Origin: Chrysochromulina tobinii
Taxonomy: Eukaryota > Haptophyta > Prymnesiales > Chrysochromulinaceae
Direction: 5' to 3'
DNA length: 12,840 nt
Assembly (NCBI GenBank): GCA_001275005.1
Contig: JWZX01002119.1
Coordinates: forward strand, 1 to 12,840
The translations under genes were made by a program, and so were the position numbers. Positions 6,061 through 12,840 of this stretch are shown here, one piece after another (position 1 is the stretch's first letter; every line of letters begins with the position of its first letter). Below the pieces are notes generated by a model. That model made no database searches. It was not told the origin of the DNA and saw nothing but the letters and a program-made list of their open reading frames with translations.

Positions 6061-8799
6061 ATGGCAATCAGTTTTCTCATCACCCTCGCTGCAGCCGCCG
6101 CATCAGCCGACTACAACATCACCGTCAGTAGTTGGTGCGATAACAGTATTCGAGTTCGAGTGGCGCCGGCCGCACTTTCCTCGTCCAATCAAGCCGCGCA
6201 ACGCGAGCTGCACCGTGTGCTCGAGAAGCAGGGTCTAGCCGAAGTGCCGTCGGCGCTTTTGAAGGGCTGCAACAAATTCCCGCCCGAAGTTCACGGTAAC
6301 ATCCATTTGAGTCCAGGTGAAAAAGTCACCCACGGCAACTTGGGGGTCTTCCATGCATTCAACGGCTCCATCATCTTCACCACTGTCGACAGTGGCGCGG
6401 TGCTCTTCTCGGCGCTGCCGGCGCTCGGTCCCACGCCGGTGCCATCGGCGGTCGAGTACGATGCTCACGGTGCCGCGGTGCCGTGTGGCGCGAAATCGGA
6501 TTGGATCCTCATCAACGGAACCGACATCGTGGGCAGCCGCGAGGGGGGCGCGCAGGACCTCCGCTCGGGCGAACCACACACGACCGGCGTGGCGCTCAAC
6601 GCGCACCCGATCGACGGCAACGGCCATCTGCTCGCGAGCGTGAGCCTCTCCTTCCGATATGCGGCCGGGTACACGCCGGGTCCAGGCAAGACAGTTGAGG
6701 CGAGCACGGCTCGTGCTGTCCTCGTCGACGCGCTTGACAGCACCGTGGTGATCGCGAAGCTGTGGGAGAGTGGGCCGCTCGACAACGTGTCGTATGATCA
6801 CTTTTCGGGCTACTCTGCACCGGTGACCGCGCAGCTCACGGGGCTGCGCATTGCGCACGGCCGCTCGCTGCGCATCGCGCTGCTCTTCGACAACCACGAC
6901 CGCAACCTGAACATGCCGATCTCGTCGATCTCGGTCAATCTTACCTGGAGCGACAAGATGCAGCCGACGCCCTTTGCGCCTTCGGACATGTCCGACGGCT
7001 TCATCGCGGCCAATCTCACTCTCAAGGCCGGCGACCCGCATGAGCGGATCTACGGGCTCGGGCAAGGGGAATGGACGAGTGAGGGAGGATGTCCTTCGGG
7101 TGAGCAGAGGGTGGTGCCCTTGCTGCGAAACGGTCAGAGCCTCCTGCTGCAGCAGCGCAAATTTCACGTGACCATCCCGTTTGTGTACAGCAGCGCTCGC
7201 TATGGTTTCCTATTCAACATGCCGGGGTACGGAAGCGTCGCCGTGGGCGCCCTCGGCACGGGCGGCATGGAGTGGAAGGCAGAGGCAACAGCACACGGAC
7301 TCGACTTTTGGGTGAGCGCAGCCCCGGCAGCCTCGGAAGGGAGCTCGGAGGCGGCATCGAAGGCAAAGGCGAAGGCGGCGCCAACGACGGTGACGACGGT
7401 GGTTGAGGGTGCCGACGGGAGGCAGCCCTCGAGCATCCGCGTGCATGCCACGGCTCCCTCGACGGTGGCGGAGGCGATTTATGAGCAGTATGCGGACGCG
7501 ACGGGCCACTCGCCTCCACTGCGCGAGAACGCGATGCTCTTCTGGCAGTCGCGCAACCGTTACAAGTCGTCCCAGATTGCCATGTCGATCGCGGACAAGT
7601 ACGCGGCCCTCGATCTGCCGGTGGGCGTGCTCGTGATCGACTACAAGAATCAGATCAACGACGGCGACTTCAAGCCAGATCCTTCTTGCTTCCCCTCGGT
7701 GGCCAACCTGAGTGCATACGTGGCGAAGACTCTGAGAGGAGCGTCGACCGTCTTCTCATTCTGGCCCGAGGTGCTCCAAGGTGCCGCTGAGGAAAGCACG
7801 CTCAATGCGGCGGGCTGCTTAATCAACTCCGACCTGGGCGGCCGCGCCATCGACACAACGCCCGCCTCGTGCCGAGAGCTCATCTGGAGGCAGTTCCTCA
7901 AGCCACGGTACTACGACCAGGGCGTCACGGCGTACTGGCTCGACGAAACCGACGGCGAGGGCACGGGCATCGGCGACGGTGACCACGGGTATGACACGTC
8001 GTATGGGCCTGCGCGCGTCTACTCGCAGCTCTGGGTCAACTCGTGGCTCCAAACTTTTGGAGAGCCTGTCGCTCTCCTCGGCCACGAACCTCCACTGCTG
8101 CTGACGCGCGGCGTGTGGGCCGGTGGGCAGCGTCATGGCGTCGTCCTCTGGTCGTCGGATATTTGGTCCTCGTTTGAGCAGCTCGCCTCGCAGGTGCCGC
8201 AGGGCATACACGCCTCGCTCAGCGGCATCCCCTGGTGGACTACGGATGTGGGTGGTTACGGCTGCGGTATGGCACCGTCCCTCGAGAGCCCGTACATGCG
8301 CGAGCTGATAGTGCGCTGGTACGAGTTTGGGCTCTTCTGCCCTGTCTTCCGCACCCACGGCTGCCGCGACGGCCCGTCCGAACCGGACGAAGGCACGTGC
8401 CACCCCGCACAAGGCTCCTGCGGCTTTAACGAGGTGTGGTCGTACGGCGATCAAGTGCAGCCCCTCCTCGAAAAGTTCGTACGCGTGCGCAAGGACGTCA
8501 TGGTGGACTACATCAAAGAGCTCGACGCCAACGTCACTGCGCGCGGGGTGCCGACCATGCGGCCGCTCTGGTGGGAGTTTAACGACCCAGCCGTGGCCGA
8601 TGTGAATGACCAATACTTGCTCGGGTCGCGTCTGCTTGTGGCGCCTGTCACCGTGCAGAATGCCACGTCGCGTGTCGTCATCTTCCCCAAAGGCGCCACG
8701 TGGACCTCCTTTTGGGATTCGTCGAAACAGGTCGAAGGCGGGCAGACGCTAACGGTCGACGCCCCACTCGGCACGCCCGCCGTCTACTGGCGCACGTGA
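6061..8799 (+). CDS. Secreted glycoside hydrolase family 31 (alpha-xylosidase/alpha-glucosidase-like)
   Basis: The product is 912 residues and intronless. MAISFLITLAAAAASA is a clear signal peptide, so I choose ATG 6061 over the in-frame ATG 5989, which would add 24 polar residues in front. An N-terminal beta-sandwich (CDNSIRVRV, YGLGQGEW) leads into the (beta/alpha)8 barrel: FWQSRNRYKS, VLVIDYKN, GDFKPDPSCFPS. In GVTAYWLDETDGEG the nucleophile is D628; in VVLWSSDIWSSFE the acid/base is D700, 72 residues later as usual in the family. WAGGQRHG, SGIPWWTTDVGGYG and FRTHGCRDG are further GH31 signatures. Many N-x-S/T sequons fit secretory glycosylation. An Ala/Lys-rich insert (about 421-455) interrupts the sandwich-to-barrel junction. 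Exact substrate is not readable; the active-site wording is closest to alpha-xylosidase-type members. It would act in the lysosome/vacuole or outside the cell on algal or bacterial glycans. The protein ends soon after the barrel, at a duplicated segment. Confidence 0.93.
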   Translation: MAISFLITLAAAAASADYNITVSSWCDNSIRVRVAPAALSSSNQAAQRELHRVLEKQGLAEVPSALLKGCNKFPPEVHGNIHLSPGEKVTHGNLGVFHAFNGSIIFTTVDSGAVLFSALPALGPTPVPSAVEYDAHGAAVPCGAKSDWILINGTDIVGSREGGAQDLRSGEPHTTGVALNAHPIDGNGHLLASVSLSFRYAAGYTPGPGKTVEASTARAVLVDALDSTVVIAKLWESGPLDNVSYDHFSGYSAPVTAQLTGLRIAHGRSLRIALLFDNHDRNLNMPISSISVNLTWSDKMQPTPFAPSDMSDGFIAANLTLKAGDPHERIYGLGQGEWTSEGGCPSGEQRVVPLLRNGQSLLLQQRKFHVTIPFVYSSARYGFLFNMPGYGSVAVGALGTGGMEWKAEATAHGLDFWVSAAPAASEGSSEAASKAKAKAAPTTVTTVVEGADGRQPSSIRVHATAPSTVAEAIYEQYADATGHSPPLRENAMLFWQSRNRYKSSQIAMSIADKYAALDLPVGVLVIDYKNQINDGDFKPDPSCFPSVANLSAYVAKTLRGASTVFSFWPEVLQGAAEESTLNAAGCLINSDLGGRAIDTTPASCRELIWRQFLKPRYYDQGVTAYWLDETDGEGTGIGDGDHGYDTSYGPARVYSQLWVNSWLQTFGEPVALLGHEPPLLLTRGVWAGGQRHGVVLWSSDIWSSFEQLASQVPQGIHASLSGIPWWTTDVGGYGCGMAPSLESPYMRELIVRWYEFGLFCPVFRTHGCRDGPSEPDEGTCHPAQGSCGFNEVWSYGDQVQPLLEKFVRVRKDVMVDYIKELDANVTARGVPTMRPLWWEFNDPAVADVNDQYLLGSRLLVAPVTVQNATSRVVIFPKGATWTSFWDSSKQVEGGQTLTVDAPLGTPAVYWRT

Positions 8800-8855
8800 A
8801 CGCCAACGTAACGGTCGACGCCCCACTCGGCACGCCCGCCGTCTTTTGGCGCACG
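8751..8855 (+). repeat. 46-bp duplication of the GH31 3' end
   Basis: Bases 8751-8796 (encoding TVDAPLGTPAVYWRT up to the stop) recur at 8810-8855 with 44 of 46 matches. The offset is 59 bases, not a multiple of three. The second copy lies after the stop and encodes TVDAPLGTPAVFWRT in another frame. Confidence 0.92.
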
Positions 8856-9179
8856 GGAGAGCTCAACGGCGCCTGCCGAGCACTTGTTTGGCGCGCGTGC
8901 AGGAGGGGAGCGGCGAGCGGGAGCAGGGTCACGGAGGGGAATTGTTCTCGGTCCGGCGGCTCCTCGATTTGGGTGTGGCCGCCGCGCCGCCCCCGCCCGC
9001 ACGGCAACGGCCATGTTTGTCTTCGCGACCCTCGTGACACGTGAGGACGGTGCGGTGCTCGATGGTGTTGATGAAATCGATGTTTCCCGTCCGCCGCGAC
9101 GCTCGCTGCGTGGACGCTCGACGGCCACGCAAATCGTAGATCTGTTTAACTATGTAGTGTACAAGAGTGGGGCGGCGCC
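8800..9179. other. 380-bp convergent intergenic stretch
   Basis: It lies between the 3' ends of the GH31 gene (+) and the phosphatase gene (-). It holds the second copy of the duplicated GH31 end, then GC-rich sequence with no convincing gene. A plus-strand frame ending at 9183 has a faintly protein-like end, but no motif or start context. Both genes' 3' UTRs and poly(A) sites should lie here. Confidence 0.6.
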
Positions 9180-12100
9180 CTAACCCGTAACCGGCGCCCC
9201 ACCCAAACGCTTCTTTTTCCGCTTGCGCGGCGAGTCTTGCAGAGCCTTGGCCTTCTTGGCCTCGGCTAGCTTGGCCTCCTGATCGGCCTCCTGATCCTTC
9301 CGCAGCTGCTCCTTGGCCAGATTGGCGCGCTCGGCCATCAAGATGCGGGACTTGTTGGCCGCCTTGAGGCTGTGCAACGTGGTCACTTGGAGCAGTCGCA
9401 GCACCTGCCGAGTCTGGTCCGGGCACAGCGCATGGCAGTAGTCGCACCCGGGCGCCTGGAGGCGCAAGAGCCTTCCGGTACTACGCAAGAGCCGCTCCCC
9501 CTCGTCCACGTTCATGCCGCGCGTCGCATCCGACTCGATCTTGGCGAGCGCCGTGGCGAGCACCTCCACCGTAGGCGTGGTGCCGGTAGGCTGTGCACAG
9601 CTCGCGAGCGTCGTCGCGAGGCTCTGCGCGGGCCGACCATGGCCGACCATGGCGGCGGCGGCGGAGACGGCCGCAAAATGCTGCTTGCGCGCGTCGGTGG
9701 CAGAGGCTGCTGTTTGGGAGGAGGGCGCTCGAGGGGGCTGCAAGGGGTCATACGTCGCCCGCTCTTTGAGCGCCGTCTTGGGGGTTGCCGTGAGTCGCAG
9801 GCGAGGCTGGGCCGACTCTTGCCGCTCAACATTGATCAGGCCGTCGAGGACGAGCCCAAGAGACTGCTCGTCGTGCACGCGCACGCACTCGCCGCTCACA
9901 TGCGTCGCCAAGAAGCCATCGCTCGGCTCGACCCCGAGCGTCGCCGCAAGCGCGGCCACCTTCCGAAAAGAACGCGCGCCCTCGTGGCTGATGGTCTTCG
10001 AGGAGATGGTGCCGTCGCGACTCACAAACTCGACCGTCACGTCCGCGGCCCTCAACTCTCGCCGGAAGGCCTTAGCAGCCACGTCGTGCAGCGCCTGGTA
10101 GAGCAGGATAGCATGCGGCCCGGAGATGTGGTAGGTGATCGCGAGGAGCAGCGCGCACACGATGCCTGTGCGCCCATGACCTCGAGTGCAATGGATGTAC
10201 ATTTTCTGCGAGGAGGAGCGAGCGACACGTGCGCAGCTGTGAATTGAGCCGAGACAGAGCCGAGATAGAGCCGAGATAGAGCCGAGATAGAGCCGAAGCC
10301 GCGCGGCCGGCACGCCAAAAGGATCCCGGAGGCACGCCAGCGTGCTCGTGGGGGAAGGGGCGGCTCGGAGGGGTGGGGGGGGCGGGCGGCCAGGGGGGGC
10401 GGAGAGGCTCGCTGGGATCGGGTCAAAGATTAAGCTTAGGTTTGGAAAGCCGCGTCATTGGCGCGCTGGGCCTACAGTTCGATCGTCACGTCCCACGCGA
10501 GCCTAGCCAGGTGGCATTCGAGAGGAGAGGAGGGCGGGGCGAGCGGTGGGCGAAAAGCCGGCCTGGGATGCCTAATTTGGGATGGCTGGGAGGGCAAAAT
10601 GGGGATGTGTGGCACGGGGTGCAAAGCAAATGGGGATGTGTGGCACGCACCTCTCCGCGCGCGGCACGCTCATGCAGCTCGAGAACAAGCCTCGCGAGGC
10701 GCGCGTCGTGGTCCACAGCGAGATCGGGTGCAGCTGGGAGCTTCGTCCTAGTTTCGTCACTGTCCCTAGTTTCGTCAGTGCCCCTAGTTTCGTCAGTGCC
10801 CCTAGTTTCGTCAGTGCCCCTAGTTTCGTCAGTGCCCCTAGTTTCGTCACTGCCATCCCCTCCCTCAGTCGCAACGTCGCCGATGCCTTTCGCCTCCGTG
10901 GTCTTCATGCCGAAGCTCGGCTCCAAACCGGCGCCGGCGCCGCCCGAGGGCCCGAGGGCCGCAACGAGGCGCAGCTCCGGGATCGGGATTTCGTCACTGC
11001 CTTCCAAGGGTTTCGTCACTGCCGAGGGCCCGAGTGCCGCAAGGAGGCGCAGGTCCGGGATCGGGTGCCCGCGCAGCGTCACTTTGGGGACTGAGGGTGC
11101 CGCGTCGGGCGCCGTGCCGAGCGCCGACGGCCCGTCCTGAGGAAGAGTCACCGTCAGGATACCGGTAGGTCGGTGTGGCCGCGAGGTGGGCGAGGCATAG
11201 TAGTCACCGTTAGGCGGCGAGCTCGATGGCGTTTCGGCGGCGGCGGCGGCTTTGCTTTTGCCTTTGAAGGGGGAGCTGGGGAGGTAGCGGCCAAATGATC
11301 GACTGATGCGGCTCGCACGACCGGCCCGAGTCTCAGGGCGTACCTCTGGACTGGTGCGGGTGTGCGCTTGGCCAGCGCGTGGGGTGAACGCGCTTGCGAA
11401 TGGTGTGGGGAGTACACCGTCTCGAAAGGCAGCCAGCTCCTGGATCTCGGCAAGCAGCTCGTTCGCAAGCTCTTCGTAACCGTCGCCCTCGATCGACATG
11501 CGAAGGTCGACGAAGATTCGCACGCCCCGATCAAGGATCGGTCTGAGGGTCTCCTCATTCACGGGCGCGGGGCCCGCAAGCACGACGCCCGGGATGACCC
11601 AGAAGCAGCGCGTGCCAGGCACCGTGAGCTGCTCGAAGGCCGCGCGCCGCGAAGGCCCGTCCTCGCCCAGTAGCACCGACGTGGGTGGCAATGGACGTGC
11701 CCAGCCGGTGGCGAGCTGCTCAAACTTAGGCTCGTCTGACTTCTCCGAGAGAAGGAAGAGGTAGGGCATCGCACCGGCGCGTGGCGTGCGCGGCGAGTGC
11801 AAGTACGTCACGTACTCGGAGTCGAGCGCTCCCCATGTCCGCGCAGCGGGGGGTTGATGCGAGACGGCCAGCTCCCTGGGCGCCGGCGGGATGAGGTGCA
11901 ACGACAGGAACTCCTGGTCGTTTAGCTTGTCGTCGACGTTGAGGACCTGATTGGCGCGCCGCACATGAATGGTCGGAACCTCTGTGCGACTCATATTCAG
12001 CGCTTGGATGCTAGGCCCCAGGGCTGGGTAGAGGTGCTGGAGCGCATTCAGCAGGCCCTGGACGGAAGCTTGCGACTTCGGCATGCCGATGCTCTTGTTG

Positions 12101-12243
12101 CGCGAGATCTGGAGGCACTGCGCCTGCTCCTCTGGGTATATGGTCACATACACCAAGCATATTTGGACGGACATAAATTCGCTCCAATTCGACGAGCGAG
12201 AAGGACTGGACCGACGGCCTGAGCCCGTCACGGCAGAGAGCAA
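9180..12243 (-). CDS. Tyrosine/dual-specificity-type phosphatase with MoaD-like N-terminus, second ubiquitin-like region and basic coiled-coil tail; two exons
   Basis: Exon 1 is 12243-10651 (531 codons) and exon 2 is 10205-9180 (341 codons plus stop), both phase 0; the 872-residue product may instead start at Met24 (12174). Residues about 26-121 resemble MoaD/ThiS beta-grasp proteins (VQGLLNALQHLYPAL, LNDQEFLSLHLIPP) but lack the terminal Gly-Gly. CFWVIPGVVLAG (213-224) and GVRIFVDL (240-247) are the usual start of this phosphatase type. HPIPDLRL is a candidate general-acid loop, repeated as IPIPELRL. The CX5R loop HCTRGHGRTG (C537, R543) is completed only after splicing. Residues about 585-655 (VTVEFVSRDGTISSKTI onward) look like a FERM-F1 or ubiquitin-like fold. 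A CDYCHALC cluster, a charged coiled coil and RKRKKKR close the protein. Function is inferred to be a soluble, possibly nuclear, phosphatase. A low-complexity insert of about 200 residues sits between the two halves of the catalytic domain. Confidence 0.8.
10246..10300. repeat. Five 11-bp tandem units in the phosphatase intron
   Basis: Units of the type GAGCCGAGATA run from 10246 to 10300; the three middle units are identical and the outer two carry changes. On the transcribed strand they form a CT-rich tract of TATCTCGGCTC units 40-95 bases before the 3' splice site. Confidence 0.88.
10597..10647. repeat. 20-bp direct repeat near the intron donor
   Basis: AAATGGGGATGTGTGGCACG occurs at 10597-10616 and 10628-10647, 31 bases apart. 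The right-hand copy ends three bases from the exon-intron boundary at 10650. Confidence 0.88.
10747..10854 (-). repeat. Six 18-bp tandem units encoding a DETR hexapeptide repeat
   Basis: Six contiguous units of the type CCTAGTTTCGTCAGTGCC (plus strand) encode G(T/S)DETR on the minus strand, within exon 1 of the phosphatase. The four central units are identical; the end units carry the Ser codon variant. Being a multiple of three, the array lengthens an acidic/basic linker without breaking the frame. Confidence 0.93.
10946..11066 (-). repeat. 78-bp in-frame duplication encoding PIPDL/PIPEL motifs
   Basis: The block starting at 10946 is similar to the block starting at 11024, an offset of 78 bases (26 codons). 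On the minus strand the copies give HPIPDLRLLAALGPS and IPIPELRLVAALGPS. One of these may be the general-acid loop of the phosphatase, the other its degenerate copy. The 13-mer TTTCGTCACTGCC also occurs at 10989-11001 and 11011-11023, in different frames. Confidence 0.75.
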
Positions 12244-12516
12244 CCTTGCGCCCTACGCGGAGTCGCGAGATCCTCCGGAGTTCGCGGTTGAGGGACTCCC
12301 TCTGGTAGCGACGGAAGAGTGACGAGAATGCGCGTCGTCGGATTGAACTGTGAACGATTCCCCACATCGCCGTGAATGTGCGTGACGCTAGCCTGGGCGA
12401 CCCAGAAATTTTATATTTCCACTTAGCGGCTTACCGCCGCGTCGCGTCATATAATGTTAACGAGATGACGACCGTAGTCCGTATACTGCAGTCCGTACAC
12501 CGTCGTCCGTACTGAG
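12244..12516. other. Intergenic region between PARP and phosphatase genes
   Basis: It contains the 3' end of the PARP transcript and the promoter of the phosphatase, both on the minus strand. An A/T-rich patch (about 12408-12465) is the only departure from high GC. No RNA gene or further coding sequence is seen. Confidence 0.5.
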
Positions 12517-12518
12517 CT
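12477..12518. repeat. Three 14-bp tandem units overlapping the PARP stop codon
   Basis: GTCCGTA starts at 12477, 12491 and 12505, exactly 14 bases apart, with diverged unit ends. The last unit runs into the stop codon of the PARP gene (12517-12519), so the array is at the start of its 3' UTR. Confidence 0.7.
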
Positions 12519-12840
12519 ACCTTTTGGGCAGCCTAAGCCGCAGCAAGAACTCTGGGTATGCGTGGTTGTCGCTGCCAGTCGAGAGCACAAAGATGCTTGG
12601 CGTCTGCAACGAATCGACCATGCTCTCATAGAGCACTGCACCTCGGCCAGGCTTCTTGGCAGGCTGTCTCATGCCCTGCTTGCCAACGCACGACTGACCC
12701 ACGAGGACACGCACGAGCAGTACCCATTGCGATCCTTCGTTGTCAGGCTTCGCGTACGCCTCATTGAGAGAGTATTCCAGTTGATTTGAAAAGTAGGATC
12801 CAACGCCATACATTCCCCGCTCGTTCATGTTGCGATCAAA
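12517..12840 (-). CDS. PARP-family ADP-ribosyltransferase, C-terminal catalytic part (5' part off the right edge)
   Basis: The 107 visible residues cover the second half of a PARP catalytic domain, which transfers ADP-ribose from NAD+ to proteins or nucleic acids. FDRNMNERGMYGVGSYFS is the conserved G-x-G-x-Y-F segment; Y16 of the visible part is the second residue of the H-Y-E/I triad. WVLLVRVLVGQ, LYESMVD and HAYPEFLL are further family strands. In the position of the PARP1 catalytic Glu, the segment PSIFVLS has Ile83. This is the H-Y-I pattern of PARP10/14-like enzymes, which are mono-ADP-ribosyltransferases or have altered activity. The Glu in YPEF is in a later strand and is not the catalytic one. 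The triad His and any targeting domains lie outside the window. No intron is visible in this part; stop TAG at 12517-12519. Confidence 0.9.
   Translation of the reverse strand, partial: FDRNMNERGMYGVGSYFSNQLEYSLNEAYAKPDNEGSQWVLLVRVLVGQSCVGKQGMRQPAKKPGRGAVLYESMVDSLQTPSIFVLSTGSDNHAYPEFLLRLRLPKR

Larger units (their letters stand above)
10206..10650 (-). other. 445-bp intron of the phosphatase gene
   Basis: The minus-strand donor is GAG followed by GTGCGT at 10650; the acceptor is CTCCTCCTCGCAG ending at 10206. Splicing joins ERAARGE to KMYIHCTRGHGRTG, exactly the spacing expected before a CX5R loop, and both exons are in phase 0. Near the donor a 20-bp string is repeated (10597-10616 and 10628-10647). 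Near the acceptor are five 11-bp units (10246-10300). Confidence 0.85.

Noticed and set aside
5489-6238. Plus-strand 249-codon frame overlapping the small minus-strand gene and the GH31 start
   Set aside because: It has Ser/Arg-rich, motif-free sequence and overlaps the GH31 signal peptide in another frame.
6235-7167. Minus-strand 310-codon frame opposite the GH31 gene
   Set aside because: Arg/Val-rich antisense shadow of a well-supported gene.
8884-9183. Plus-strand frame in the convergent intergenic stretch
   Set aside because: It has an Arg/Ala-rich start, only the last third is faintly protein-like, and there is no motif.
10747-10854. CRISPR array
   Set aside because: The units are contiguous without spacers, in frame within a eukaryotic coding exon, and encode a hexapeptide repeat.
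12540-12560. Glu in HAYPEFLL as the catalytic Glu of the PARP triad
   Set aside because: In tankyrase the catalytic Glu is in the preceding strand (AEYVIY), and the similar YPEYL lies downstream. The equivalent position here is the Ile of PSIFV.

Overview
The window is nuclear DNA from a GC-rich unicellular eukaryote. It has spliceosomal introns with GT...AG ends, genes on both strands with their own spacing and no operon logic, alanine- and proline-rich low-complexity protein segments, and eukaryote-type domains (PX, PARP catalytic, protein tyrosine phosphatase, a secreted GH31 glycosidase with many N-glycosylation sequons). The style suggests a marine microalga or related protist (haptophyte, stramenopile or similar). 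That lineage call is an impression; nothing in the window fixes it.

Layout. 1-1107 (-): 5' part of a protein with repeated F-x-D-F motifs, a charged coiled coil and a UVR-like helical hairpin, running off the left edge. 1108-2249: about 1.1 kb with no convincing gene, but with several short tandem repeats, palindromes and hairpins. 2250-2526 (-): a protein-like C-terminal fragment put out of frame by a 37-bp tandem duplication. 2673-3768 (+): an unrecognised globular protein whose frame is disrupted by a perfect 170-bp duplication 331 bp apart. 3953-5378 (+): a two-exon gene joining a PX phosphoinositide-binding domain to a permuted papain-like (YiiX/NlpC-P60 type) cysteine hydrolase. 5425-5841 (-): a small helical hypothetical protein. 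6061-8799 (+): an intronless secreted GH31 glycosidase. 8800-9179: short convergent intergenic stretch carrying a second, out-of-frame copy of the GH31 3' end. 9180-12243 (-): a two-exon phosphatase with a MoaD-like N-terminal beta-grasp region, a CX5R active site reconstituted only after splicing, a second ubiquitin-like region and a basic coiled-coil tail. 12517-12840 (-): C-terminal part of a PARP-family ADP-ribosyltransferase entering from the right edge.

The genes do not form an obvious pathway. The PX-hydrolase and the FxDF protein both suggest endomembrane roles, and the phosphatase and PARP are both signalling enzymes on the same strand, but neither pairing shows functional linkage. 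The strongest recurring theme is local duplication: 10-, 11-, 14-, 18-, 37-, 46-, 60-, 78- and 170-bp units occur inside or at the edges of genes. Some are in frame and lengthen proteins, some are out of frame and break them, and one coincides exactly with an intron. The most interesting items are the PX/papain-like fusion, the intron bounded by a duplicated exon start, and the multi-domain phosphatase.
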